Shown here: piece after piece, positions 43,179 to 51,410 of the stretch
How positions within the stretch are numbered: position 1 is the stretch's first letter
Layout of the letters: every line of letters begins with the position of its first letter
Origin: Armatimonadota bacterium
GTDB lineage: Bacteria > Armatimonadota > Fimbriimonadia > Fimbriimonadales > Fimbriimonadaceae
NCBI GenBank assembly: GCA_037138755.1
Contig: JBAXHT010000003.1
Span: forward strand, 124,001 to 188,000
Direction of reading: 5' to 3'
Length of the DNA: 64,000 nt
Notes under the pieces: model-generated
Database searches by the model: none
What the model saw: only the letters and a program-made list of their open reading frames with translations
What the model was told of the DNA's origin: nothing
Made by a program: the position numbers and the translations under genes

Positions 43179-43426
43179 TGCTTCGGCTTCGCTGTTACTT
43201 GTTCGGGAAGATGATACGAGAAAAGCGGGATCGAATGCTCTCTGCGGAAGAGAAGGACTTTCTTGATCGACACCGGATGGAGTGCATCGACTGCCGGATA
43301 AGGGAGGCCACAACCGGATGTTCGTTGGATATCCTAAAAAACTCTTGTTTAGAAGCGTCGGAGAGTCTCAGTACGAAAAAGATTGCGGAATCGATCGAGT
43401 CGCAACGCAACTTGAGAACAACTTGA
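43178..43426 (+). CDS. Small ZAS-type zinc-binding anti-sigma factor candidate
   Basis: 82 residues from ATG 43178, whose A is shared with the sigma stop codon. The motif HRMECIDC (H32-x3-C36-x2-C39) is the exact HxxxCxxC core of zinc-associated anti-sigma factors, and the preceding helix (LSAEEKDFLDRHR) matches the usual layout. There is no transmembrane segment, so it is a soluble type like RsrA or ChrR, which often sense redox change. Two more Cys (C48 region and C57 region) are present downstream. Its function is inferred from motif and coupling. Confidence 0.78.
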   Translation: MLRLRCYLFGKMIREKRDRMLSAEEKDFLDRHRMECIDCRIREATTGCSLDILKNSCLEASESLSTKKIAESIESQRNLRTT

Positions 43427-43493
43427 ATTTCCCAAATCTTCGCCAATTGCACAACCATTTTCAGGTAATTCAGTCAAAATAGGCGAAGGCTCA

Positions 43494-44978
43494 ATGAGTG
43501 CATTCGAACAGCTTCTAAACCGCTATCGCGATCTTTGCGCCTTGGAAGCCTCCGTGGGTCTCATGAATTGGGATCGCCAAGTGATTATGCCAGTCGGTGG
43601 GGGCCCTGCACGAACGGAGCACGTCCGACGCCTTTCAAAAATGAGGCACGAGTTGCTGACCTCGAACGAAATGGCAAAGTACATGGACGGTGCTTCTCGG
43701 TGGGCCTCCGAAGAAGAGCAAGCGCAGATCACGGTACTTAAACGCGAGATAGATCATGCTCAGCGGATGCCACTAGAACTCATCGAGCGCAAGTCCAGAG
43801 TCAGTAGCGACGCCTATGATGTTTGGCGCAAGTGCCGTCAGGAGGCCGATTATCCACCCCTCGCTCCGTACTATTCCGAACTCTTTCTGATCGCCCGAGA
43901 GACGGCCGAAGCTCTCGGTTATCAAGATCATCCTTACGACGCCCTCATCGATCAGTACGAAGAGGGTTCAACTCACGCCGAGGCCATCGAAACGCTTGGA
44001 GCACTCAAAGAACCCGCAATCAACCTGGTTCGCGAGATCCAGGAAGAAGGTCGGCATATTGACTCATCTTTCTTAGAGCGTAAGTGGGATCAAGAAAGAC
44101 TCAAGTCTGTCATGGAACGAGTCATCGGCCAAATCGGGTTCAACTTGGACGCTGGTCGTCTTGATATCTCAACTAACGCATTTTGCACTAATCAAGGCGT
44201 TGGCGACGTCCGTATGACGACTCGACCGAGCAATCATATCCGAGGCATCGTTTCATCGACCTTGCACGAGATGGGACATGCGTTGTACGAGCAAAACCAA
44301 AGGTCGGACTGGGAAGGCACGCCGCTCATCGGAGGAGTGAGCCTTGCCGTTCATGAATCGCAGAGCCGAACTTGGGAAAACGTCGTAGGTCGAAGCCTTC
44401 CGTTCTGGTCATTCTTCTTTCCCTGGTTCCAAGAGGAGTTTTCATTCCTTGGCGACCACTCCACGGAAGAGTTTTACGCAGCGTACAGTAAAGTCGAACC
44501 AGGGTTCATCCGGGTGGGGTCGGACGAGGTGACTTATAACCTTCACATCCTCATTCGCTTTGAGCTTGAAGTTGCCTTGATGATGGGCGAGCTCGACGCA
44601 AAGGACCTGCCGGAAGCGTGGGACAACAAGTACGACGAATATCTGGGAGTGTTCCCTCTGGATGACTCCGTTGGTTGCTTACAGGACGTCCACTGGGCGC
44701 GAGGCTCGGTAGGATACTTCCCGACCTACAGTTACGGAAACCTGATCGGAGTTCAGATTTGGAACAAGTTGAAATCTGAAGTTGATGGCGTGGACGAAAT
44801 GATTTCAAGAGGCAACTTTCGTCCAATCATGGATTGGCTCGTTGAAAAAGTCTATGGGTATGGCCGACTCATGCCGCCGAAGTTTTTGGTCGAGCATGTT
44901 ACCGGAAGCAAGATGCAAGCACAGCCTTGGTTGGATTACGCGGATTCGAAGTTCCGCGCAATCCACGGACTAGATTAG
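43494..44978 (+). CDS. Metallocarboxypeptidase Taq, family M32
   Basis: 494 residues, the usual length for M32. The zinc motif is HEMGH (258-262, in TLHEMGHALYEQ) with the third ligand Glu about 26 residues later in VHESQSRTWENVVGRS. DVRMTTRP and GTPLIGGVSLAVHESQS are also family signatures. It removes C-terminal amino acids from peptides in the cytoplasm. GAAGG precedes the start. The glutathione peroxidase gene converges on it with 5 bp between. Confidence 0.95.
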   Translation: MSAFEQLLNRYRDLCALEASVGLMNWDRQVIMPVGGGPARTEHVRRLSKMRHELLTSNEMAKYMDGASRWASEEEQAQITVLKREIDHAQRMPLELIERKSRVSSDAYDVWRKCRQEADYPPLAPYYSELFLIARETAEALGYQDHPYDALIDQYEEGSTHAEAIETLGALKEPAINLVREIQEEGRHIDSSFLERKWDQERLKSVMERVIGQIGFNLDAGRLDISTNAFCTNQGVGDVRMTTRPSNHIRGIVSSTLHEMGHALYEQNQRSDWEGTPLIGGVSLAVHESQSRTWENVVGRSLPFWSFFFPWFQEEFSFLGDHSTEEFYAAYSKVEPGFIRVGSDEVTYNLHILIRFELEVALMMGELDAKDLPEAWDNKYDEYLGVFPLDDSVGCLQDVHWARGSVGYFPTYSYGNLIGVQIWNKLKSEVDGVDEMISRGNFRPIMDWLVEKVYGYGRLMPPKFLVEHVTGSKMQAQPWLDYADSKFRAIHGLD

Positions 44979-44983
44979 GACTC

Positions 44984-45520
44984 TTACTTCTCAGCGAGAA
45001 GAGTTTCGATCGCCTTCTTCAGATTCGGACTTTCGACGGTATCTCGTGGCGAGAACCTTAAGACTTTGCTTCCATCGCGTCCGATGAGGAACTTGCCGAA
45101 GTTCCATTCGATGTCGTTATGATTGTCGGTTTGCTCTAAGAGCCACTTGTAGAGCGGGTGGATATCCTCACCCTTCACTGAGATCTTGCTGAACATTGGG
45201 AAGGTGACGTTGTATTTCGACGAGCAGAAGGTCTTGATTTCAGCTTCCGTTCCAGGCTCTTGTCCACCGAAGTTGTTGGCAGGGAAGCCGAGGACGACGA
45301 GGCCCTTGTCTTTGTTAGCTTCGTATACTTTTTGCAGTGCGTCGTACTGTGGTGTGAGTCCACACTTGCTGGCGACGTTGACGACGAGAACGACTTTGCC
45401 TTTGAACTTCTTGAGGCTCGTTGGCTTGCCGTCAATGTTTGGCATGGTGAAGTCGTACAGTGAGTTTGCCGCCACGGGGGCGACTGCGAGCATTGCGTAG
45501 ATTGCGGCGGCAGAGATCAT
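44984..45520 (-). CDS. Exported thioredoxin-type glutathione peroxidase
   Basis: 178 residues with a signal peptide (about 1-19). The peroxidatic Cys53 is in NVASKCGLTPQY, Gln87 and Trp139 complete the catalytic triad (FGGQEPG; EWNFGKFLIGRDG), and Cys99 (KTFCSSKYNVTFPMF) fits the resolving cysteine of thioredoxin-dependent members. It would reduce peroxides in the periplasm. It is divergent from mpl; TAGAAT on this strand lies 10 nt before the ATG, so the mRNA leader would be only a few bases. Confidence 0.93.
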   Translation of the reverse strand: MISAAAIYAMLAVAPVAANSLYDFTMPNIDGKPTSLKKFKGKVVLVVNVASKCGLTPQYDALQKVYEANKDKGLVVLGFPANNFGGQEPGTEAEIKTFCSSKYNVTFPMFSKISVKGEDIHPLYKWLLEQTDNHNDIEWNFGKFLIGRDGSKVLRFSPRDTVESPNLKKAIETLLAEK

Positions 45521-45526
45521 GGTTAG

Positions 45527-46981
45527 ATGGATTCTACGCCATCTTCGGCGACATACTCACTACTGACCTTGGAAACGCTCTACTTTATTCGGATCGGTGG
45601 GACAGCGATGGGTGGCGTCGCTGGTGCTTGCGCGGCCCTTGGTGATCAGGTTTTCGGCTCCGAACAGGATCTCTATGAGCCGATGAAGTCTTACCTTGAA
45701 GACGCGGGGGTTTCGGTTTTCCGTTCGTTTGATCCAGCCAACATGCTGGAGTGTAAGCCGACTCAGGTGGTGGTTGGGAACGCTGTCTCCCGTGGGAACG
45801 AGGAGCTTGAGGTTGCGTTGGAGCAGAAGCTCAACTGTGTTTCTTTGCCTGCGTTGATTGGCGAGCGTTTAATTGGCAAAAAGACTTCGGTCGTGATCGC
45901 CGGAACGCACGGGAAGACAACGACGACGGCGATGACTGCGGCGGTTTTGGAAGCCGGCGGCTTGGAACCCGGTTTCTTGATCGGCGGAGTGCCGGGGAAC
46001 TTTAATGTTTCTTGCCGGCCCGGCGGGGGTTCGGTTTTTGTTATCGAGGGAGACGAGTATGACTCGGCTTACTTTGATAAACGATCCAAGTTCTTGCACT
46101 ACCGGCCGGACATTGCGGTGGTCAACAACATCGAGTTCGATCATGCGGATATCTTCGATGATCTTGCAGCGGTCAAAAAAACTTTTCGGCTGTTCATTCG
46201 CTTGGTTCCCCGAAACGGAGTAGTTTTGGCTAATGGCGACGATGCCAATGTTCTGGATGTGCTTCGAGTCGCCTGTTCTCCGGTGGAAACTTTCGGTTTC
46301 TCCGAAGGTTGCTTCTGGCAGGTGCGCGGCCTGGTCGAGGGTCCTCAAGGTTCCCGTTTTTCCGTTCTCAGAGATGGCTCTGAATTTGGTGAGTTTGGTT
46401 CTCCCGCTAATGGTCGGTTCAACGCGCTTAACATGCTCGTCGCGATTGCGACGGGCCATCGGCTCGGGATGACATTGGCTCAGTTGCAAGCTGGCGTGGC
46501 CTCATACCTTTCGCCAAAGCGAAGGATGCAGGAGGTTGGCACCTGGCACGGGGCCTTGGTGATTGACGACTTTGGACATCATCCGACGGCGATCCGGGAG
46601 ACTTTGGCGGCGCTGTTTTCCAAATATCCGGGACGGCGGGTGGTGGCCTGCTTCGAGCCTCGGTCCAATACGACGACTCGTGCTTTCTACTCCAAGGAGA
46701 TCGAGGAGTGCTTTGAGGGATGCGCGGCGGTTGCTTTTGGAGCTTTGGATCGGCCCGAGCGTTATTCGGAGTCGGAGCGTCTGGACACGCGCGGCATTGC
46801 GGCTCGGCTGTCGGCTTTGGGGGTTCCTTCGATGGCGATCTCATTGGAGCAGGGAAGTGAGAAGGATTGGGGTCGACATGTTTTGGCTTGGCTTGTGGGA
46901 GTCGTTCAGGAAGGCGATTTGGTTGTCAGCTTCAGCAACGGTTCCTTTGGCGGGCTGTTGTCCTCGCTGCGCGGCGCCTGA
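45527..46981 (+). CDS. mpl: UDP-N-acetylmuramate:L-alanyl-gamma-D-glutamyl-meso-DAP ligase (Mpl)
   Basis: 484 residues from ATG 45527. It is a Mur ligase that reattaches recycled tripeptide to UDP-MurNAc. The N-terminal nucleotide motif is RIGGTAMGGVAGA (22-34; most homologues have GIGGT), the ATP loop is GTHGKTTTT (126-134), then EGDEYDSAYFDKRSKFLHY and NNIEFDHADIFDD, and the C-terminal domain has DDFGHHPTAIRETL. The start is uncertain: only 6 bp separate it from the divergent peroxidase start, and TTG 45569 would give a protein beginning nearer the normal Mpl N-terminus. Confidence 0.94.
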   Translation: MDSTPSSATYSLLTLETLYFIRIGGTAMGGVAGACAALGDQVFGSEQDLYEPMKSYLEDAGVSVFRSFDPANMLECKPTQVVVGNAVSRGNEELEVALEQKLNCVSLPALIGERLIGKKTSVVIAGTHGKTTTTAMTAAVLEAGGLEPGFLIGGVPGNFNVSCRPGGGSVFVIEGDEYDSAYFDKRSKFLHYRPDIAVVNNIEFDHADIFDDLAAVKKTFRLFIRLVPRNGVVLANGDDANVLDVLRVACSPVETFGFSEGCFWQVRGLVEGPQGSRFSVLRDGSEFGEFGSPANGRFNALNMLVAIATGHRLGMTLAQLQAGVASYLSPKRRMQEVGTWHGALVIDDFGHHPTAIRETLAALFSKYPGRRVVACFEPRSNTTTRAFYSKEIEECFEGCAAVAFGALDRPERYSESERLDTRGIAARLSALGVPSMAISLEQGSEKDWGRHVLAWLVGVVQEGDLVVSFSNGSFGGLLSSLRGA

Positions 46982-47417
46982 GGGGAGAGAACTGCGACGC
47001 GTTTGGGTGGGGACACTGGGTTCAAAAGGGTCTTCATTTCTCGATTTTGGTGGGGACAAGTGGGGACAGGCTTCTGAGTTGGGAGTGGGTTTTCGGTCAT
47101 CGGGAGAAGAGAACTGCGACGCAGTTTGGTGGGTAGTCAGGTTCAACGAAGTTCGGATTTTGCCTGAAAGGTGGGTAGGGCTGGGTAGGCCGGTGGACGT
47201 TGGAACTGGTTTTGGCCGGTCGCTTTGCTCGAACATCAGTGTGGAAAGGCGAGACACCCCGACTGCTTCGCGATGTGCCACCCCAAATTCATATGGATCT
47301 CCGTCCTGAGTCCCAGCGCGGACCACGTTTGGTTAATCCTTTTCAGACATTCATCGACCATCACTAATAAGCGACAAGAATCGGGTTTTGTCAACCATGC
47401 CGCGGCAAAACCGCCCT
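46982..47417. other. Gene-free stretch with degenerate repeats
   Basis: 436 bp without a convincing gene. It is rich in G and T on the plus strand and contains several GTGGGGACA words. Frames on both strands exist but are low in hydrophobic core residues, rich in Ser, Pro and Arg, and have no ribosome binding sites. It holds the repeat pair described below. The right end, next to pyrE, has the plain hairpin GCGGCAAAACCGCC. Confidence 0.6.
46986..47150. repeat. Pair of about 45-bp imperfect direct repeats with palindromic core
   Basis: AGAGAACTGCGACGC occurs at 46986-47000 and 47108-47122, each followed by a similar GTTTGG...TTCAA stretch of about 30 bp. In the second copy the core AACTGCG-A-CGCAGTT (47112-47126) is a perfect palindrome around one base. 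Confidence 0.65.
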
Positions 47418-47981
47418 TTACGTTCTTGTGCCAGGCTTCGAAGTGGGGATCGCGGCTAGCCATTCGGGAACATCGTGCGGGGCGTAGCTCGTCGCTTCGA
47501 CAGTGAAAGCGCTAAAGAGGTTTGGAAGATCGAGCTGGCCTTGGGCGCGGTTGATGAGGACCCCATAGCCGACGGGGGTTCCACCCGCTTTTTGAATCGC
47601 ATCTCGGCTCTCGAAGAGTGAGCGACCAGTTGTGAGGACATCGTCGACGATGAGAACTTTCGCGCCTTCGGGCAGGGTTTTGCCTCTTCGTAATGTCTTT
47701 TCGCCATTCTCGGACTCGATGTAGACCGCCTGGATGCCCATTTGACGGGCGACTTCGAAGGCGATGATGATGCCGCCGGTGGTTGGTCCGGCGACGAATT
47801 CGATGTCCTGCCCTTTGAAGTTCTCCGCGATTTCGCGGCAGAGTGCGACGAGCACTTCGGGTTGCTCAAGCACTCGGAACTTCTCGAAGTAGGTGTCGCT
47901 GTGACGTCCACTTGTTAGCACAAAGTGTCCTTTCAGGATTGCTCCCGACGCTTCGAGAATCGCTCCAAGATCAGTCTTCAT
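47418..47981 (-). CDS. pyrE: Orotate phosphoribosyltransferase
   Basis: 187 residues, normal for short bacterial PyrE. It joins orotate to PRPP in pyrimidine synthesis. The PRPP site is VLIVDDVLTTGRS (about 109-121), with FVAGPTTGGIIIA and FVLTSGRHSDTYFEKF upstream. Its ATG lies inside the end of lysS (11-nt overlap), so it is translated from the same mRNA. The link between lysS and pyrE has no obvious metabolic meaning. pyrH of the same pathway is at 3735-4469, far away. Confidence 0.96.
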   Translation of the reverse strand: MKTDLGAILEASGAILKGHFVLTSGRHSDTYFEKFRVLEQPEVLVALCREIAENFKGQDIEFVAGPTTGGIIIAFEVARQMGIQAVYIESENGEKTLRRGKTLPEGAKVLIVDDVLTTGRSLFESRDAIQKAGGTPVGYGVLINRAQGQLDLPNLFSAFTVEATSYAPHDVPEWLAAIPTSKPGTRT

Positions 47982-49509
47982 CTTCGCTGGGATCCTTCTC
48001 GGGGCGCATGAAGGGGAACATGAGGCATTCGCGGATGGTGTTTGAGCCCGTCAGGAGCATGGCCATACGGTCGAGGCCGATTCCGCAGCCGCCGGTGGGC
48101 GGCATTCCGCATTCGAGGGCGTAGAGGAACTCCTCGTCCATTGGGTGGGCTTCGTCGTCTCCGGCTTCGGCTTCGCCGACTTGGAACTCAAAGCGCTCGC
48201 GCTGGTCGATTGGGTCATTGATCTCGCTGAAAGAGTTGCAGACCTCGCTGCCGAGCACGTAGCCCTCAAAGCGACGTGTAAAGCGAGGGTCGTTGGGATC
48301 CTTCTTCGCGAGTGGAGAAGTTTCGAGCGGATAGCCTACGATGAAGGCAGGATGAATCAGGGTCGGTTCGACGTAGACTTCGAGAAGCTTCTCCAGCAGC
48401 CCACCAAGATTTCTCTCGTCGGCGGGAGCGACCTTCTTTCCGGTCACGGGGTTGACCCGAACGCCGTCGCCAAGGGCTTCAACCGCCGTATTGAGGTCGA
48501 GCAGCAGTTCACGAGCGACACCGGTGTGCTTGGAGATTTCATCAAGCATGTCGATGCGTGTCCAAGGCTCGGCAAAGTCGACCGTAACATAGCCGTCTTG
48601 GTGCGGGAGGTCTACCTTTGTCCCACCGAACACGGCGAGAGCCACGTACTTGAAGCAGTTCTCAACATGCTCCATCATGTCCTCGAGGTTTGCGTAAGCC
48701 TCGTAAAACTCGAGGAGCGTGAAGTCGGGGTTGTGCTTGTAGCTGACGCCTTCGTTCCGGAAGACGCGCCCTACTTCGTACACCTTTGGTACGTCGCCAC
48801 AAATGATTCGCTTAAGATACAGCTCGAGCGAGATGCGGAGCTTTACTTCAACGTCGTAGGCGTTCAGGTGGGTCATGAACGGGCGGGCAGCGGCTCCGCC
48901 AGCTTCCATTTGCAGGACTGGGGTTTCGACCTCTAGATATCCTTGTCCATCGAAATACGACCGAACTGCCGACACGATGCGGGCTCGGTTGAGGAGCTTG
49001 GCGCGGCCCTCTTTGCTCGACATGAGGTCCAAGTGACGGTGACGGAGCTTTGTCTCGACATCTTGGAGGCCGTAGAAAACGTGGCCGTCCTTTTCTTTCC
49101 CAAGTGGCAGGGGGTGCAGTGCCTTACTGAGCGGGTGGAAGGAAGTGACGTGGATCGACTGCTCGCCGGTTTTGGTGACGAACATCTTGCCTTCGACACC
49201 GACGTGATCGCCGAGGTCGAGAAGCTTGTAAACCTCGTATAGGTCATCGCCGAGTTCGTCTTTGCGGAAATAGCCTTGGATTTTGCCCTCGCCATCGCTC
49301 ATGTGGGCAAAGCCTGCTTTTCCCATATCGCGATAGGAAACGATTCGACCTGCGAAGGAAACTTCACGGTCATCCTCAAACTGTTCGAGCAAGGCCTCTG
49401 CAGAATCAGTGAGTTTCCATTTCTCGACCCGATAAGGATCGTAGCCAAGCTCGCGCATTCGGGCGAGCTTGGCAAGGCGGATATCTCTGATAGATTCTTC
49501 GTTGCTCAT
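47971..49509 (-). CDS. lysS: Lysyl-tRNA synthetase, class II
   Basis: 512 residues from ATG 49509; the frame extends to TTG 49542, which would overlap the arm of a terminator hairpin. The OB-fold anticodon domain (VSFAGRIVSYRDMGKAGFAH) leads to the class II core: motif 2 in VGRVFRNEGVSYKHNPDFTLLEFYEAYA (in pieces), then FTRRFEGYVLGSEVCNSFSEINDP, and motif 3 GCGIGLDRMAMLLTG. It charges tRNA-Lys. The Shine-Dalgarno for either start is weak. The prepilin gene lies upstream behind a terminator. Confidence 0.97.
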   Translation of the reverse strand: MSNEESIRDIRLAKLARMRELGYDPYRVEKWKLTDSAEALLEQFEDDREVSFAGRIVSYRDMGKAGFAHMSDGEGKIQGYFRKDELGDDLYEVYKLLDLGDHVGVEGKMFVTKTGEQSIHVTSFHPLSKALHPLPLGKEKDGHVFYGLQDVETKLRHRHLDLMSSKEGRAKLLNRARIVSAVRSYFDGQGYLEVETPVLQMEAGGAAARPFMTHLNAYDVEVKLRISLELYLKRIICGDVPKVYEVGRVFRNEGVSYKHNPDFTLLEFYEAYANLEDMMEHVENCFKYVALAVFGGTKVDLPHQDGYVTVDFAEPWTRIDMLDEISKHTGVARELLLDLNTAVEALGDGVRVNPVTGKKVAPADERNLGGLLEKLLEVYVEPTLIHPAFIVGYPLETSPLAKKDPNDPRFTRRFEGYVLGSEVCNSFSEINDPIDQRERFEFQVGEAEAGDDEAHPMDEEFLYALECGMPPTGGCGIGLDRMAMLLTGSNTIRECLMFPFMRPEKDPSEDED

Positions 49510-49545
49510 TGGGAGGGTGTAGTTTACTTGAGGAGGGTTCAAATG

Positions 49546-49579
49546 AGAATCGCCCTCGCCTGATGGCGAGGGCGATTCT
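49546..49579 (-). terminator. Terminator hairpin downstream of prepilin gene
   Basis: A 15-bp stem (49546-49560 pairing with 49565-49579) around a TGAT loop. On the minus strand it is followed by CATTTG, a weak U-tract, so it may end the prepilin transcript. The lysS TTG 49542 lies just beyond the stem. Confidence 0.75.
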
Positions 49580-49596
49580 TGGTATCTACGGTTCGC

Positions 49597-50484
49597 TTAG
49601 AGACAGGGCTCAGCGATGCCGTTTGGAATTCCGTTGATGTCGAACGGAAGGTTGTAAACGCGCTGGTTGATGTTGGTGTTACCCATGCAAGCGGCGTCAT
49701 TGGTGCCGAAGAACTGGAGACTTGCGTTGCTCTTGAACGACTTGGCATGGGTGTCTGCGAAGTTGAGGAGCATTTGTCCGTTGTGTCGAGCGGTTCCTGG
49801 GAAGTTCTCGCCAGCGAACGGACCAACTGGAGTCAAGTACTTTGTTCGAATACCAGGCGCGGCTGCGTCGATTCCAGCTGCCTCGGCAGCGGTAAGCAAG
49901 GAAACTTCAGTGTTCGTAATCCCTGCATTGACTCGCTTTCCGGTTGCGAACATGATGGTGTCTGCCGGAAGGTCGAGCGAGGTTGCGCTGATGGTGACGT
50001 CGGAAGATCGCCCGAGGTTCGGGTCTTCGAAGACTGCGAAGTTAGGTGTTACACCAGCGAACTGGATGTAGTTGCCGTTGGCAGCAGCCAAGGTTGCAGC
50101 TCCGTTAAGGAATGGAAGCGCGCCGACGGTTGCGAGGGCGTTCACCCAGTTGATCGCCTTTGGCTCGGCGACGTCAAGAATGATGTCTCGGTTCTTAGTG
50201 TAAGGCATCAAAGCATCGTACACCGAATAGATCTGCGTTCCGACTGGGCTCTGCGGAGTTGCCTGCGGGGTAGCCGAGTAAGCACTTGCTGGGAACACGT
50301 CGTCTGAGTCAGAGAGATAGATCGCAACTGCGGTTGCGTTCTGCTTCAGGTTGCTGAGCGTGGCGGACTTCTTCGCAGCAGCTTTTGCTTGTGCGAAAAC
50401 GGGGAAGAGGATTGCAGCGAGGATCGCGATAATAGCGATAACCACGAGCAGCTCGATGAGCGTGAATGCTTTTGTGCGAGTCAT
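49597..50484 (-). CDS. Type II secretion/pilin-like protein with prepilin N-terminal methylation motif
   Basis: 295 residues from ATG 50484. The N-terminus KAFTLIELLVVIAIIAILAA is the prepilin peptidase signal and hydrophobic helix, followed by FPVFAQAKAAAKKSATLSN, a form seen very often in Armatimonadota and Planctomycetes. The C-terminal domain (AAGIDAAAPGIRTKYLTPVG; FADTHAKSFKSNASLQF) matches DUF1559-like pseudopilins. Such proteins form short fibres in secretion systems or on the surface. AGGAG lies 15 nt before ATG 50484 but 9 nt before an in-frame ATT and 3 nt before a TTG, so the real start could be upstream. Confidence 0.9.
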   Translation of the reverse strand: MTRTKAFTLIELLVVIAIIAILAAILFPVFAQAKAAAKKSATLSNLKQNATAVAIYLSDSDDVFPASAYSATPQATPQSPVGTQIYSVYDALMPYTKNRDIILDVAEPKAINWVNALATVGALPFLNGAATLAAANGNYIQFAGVTPNFAVFEDPNLGRSSDVTISATSLDLPADTIMFATGKRVNAGITNTEVSLLTAAEAAGIDAAAPGIRTKYLTPVGPFAGENFPGTARHNGQMLLNFADTHAKSFKSNASLQFFGTNDAACMGNTNINQRVYNLPFDINGIPNGIAEPCL

Positions 50485-50656
50485 GTTAATGTTCAAGTTC
50501 TCCTAAAAGAATGTCAATGAGTTCGGATCGACAACACTGTCAGCCTTCTTCGACCCGCAGTGCATAGTGACAGATTTTGCAAGTGTTATGCCACTGTTAA
50601 GGAAAAAACTCGAATGACGGGTTCGAGCAACCTACAAGACTAGCAATCATGCTTGG

Positions 50657-50662
50657 TAGAAT
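50657..50662 (+). promoter_or_regulatory. Probable -10 box (TAGAAT) for leaderless GT26 gene
   Basis: TAGAAT ends 7 nt before ATG 50670; no Shine-Dalgarno is present in the gap (CTGAAAT). Confidence 0.6.
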
Positions 50663-50669
50663 CTGAAAT

Positions 50670-51410
50670 ATGCCTTCTGAGTCGTCGGTCGAGCGCGTCT
50701 CCGTACTCGGGTTTCCGATTGACCGTGTTTCTCTGGTTCAGACGGAAGAAATCCTAACAAAGTTCCTGAGCTATGATGGTACGAAGCTGGTCTTCACTGC
50801 CGATTCGAACGCATTTGTTTGTGCCGGGAACGACCCCAGATACTCTCGCTGTTTCGATGAAGCTGCTCTGATTACTCCGGATTCTGCAGGGCCAGTTTGG
50901 GCTTTAGGACGCTACCGGAAGTCGATAGAGGGCCGCGTAAGCGGGGTTGACCTTGTTGAGGTACTTTGCCAAATTTCGGCCAAGACAGGTGCGAGGATGT
51001 ATTTCTTGGGATCTGCCCCTGGGGTGGCGGAGGCTGCGGGTAGGAACTTGGCCGCTAAGTTTCCCGGTTGCGTGATTGTGGGCTCCCGAGACGGATTCTT
51101 TGGTGGTTCGAGCGATGAGGAGATTGCCAGGGACATTGCAGGAAGTGCGCCTGACATCTTGTTGGTCGGAATGGGGATGCCTCGACAGGAAGAGTTCATC
51201 CTGGATACGGCTTCAATCATCGGGGCAAAAATTGGGATCGGAGTCGGTGGCTCGCTGGACGTGCACTCTGGAATGGTGAAGCGGGCGCCTGTCATTTTTC
51301 AGAAACTGAAGATCGAGTGGCTGTGGAGGACGCTTTTGAACCCAAAGAAACTCGATAAGGTCAAGAACTTGCCGAAGTTCTACTTCATGGTGCGTAGAGC
51401 AACGAAGTGA
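50670..51410 (+). CDS. WecG/TagA/CpsF family glycosyltransferase (GT26)
   Basis: 246 residues, normal for GT26. Family motifs: TADSNAFVCAGNDPRYSRCF (the usual TxNxE(F/M) region near 43-62), ITPDSAGPVWALGRY with the catalytic Asp, RVSGVDLVEVLC, and the C-terminal MGMPRQEEFI and GVGGSLDVHSGMVKRAPVIFQ segments. Such enzymes add N-acetylmannosamine(uronic acid) or similar sugars to a polyprenyl-linked GlcNAc at the inner membrane. It begins a three-gene operon and overlaps the next gene by 4 nt. Confidence 0.93.
   Translation: MPSESSVERVSVLGFPIDRVSLVQTEEILTKFLSYDGTKLVFTADSNAFVCAGNDPRYSRCFDEAALITPDSAGPVWALGRYRKSIEGRVSGVDLVEVLCQISAKTGARMYFLGSAPGVAEAAGRNLAAKFPGCVIVGSRDGFFGGSSDEEIARDIAGSAPDILLVGMGMPRQEEFILDTASIIGAKIGIGVGGSLDVHSGMVKRAPVIFQKLKIEWLWRTLLNPKKLDKVKNLPKFYFMVRRATK

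Noticed and set aside
46841-47326. Minus-strand 161-codon frame over the mpl end and the gene-free stretch
   Set aside because: Composition is Ser/Pro/Thr-rich with no hydrophobic core, no ribosome binding site, and a third of it lies opposite mpl.
47236-47463. Minus-strand 75-codon frame overlapping pyrE 3' end
   Set aside because: No ribosome binding site or recognisable fold; overlaps pyrE in another frame.
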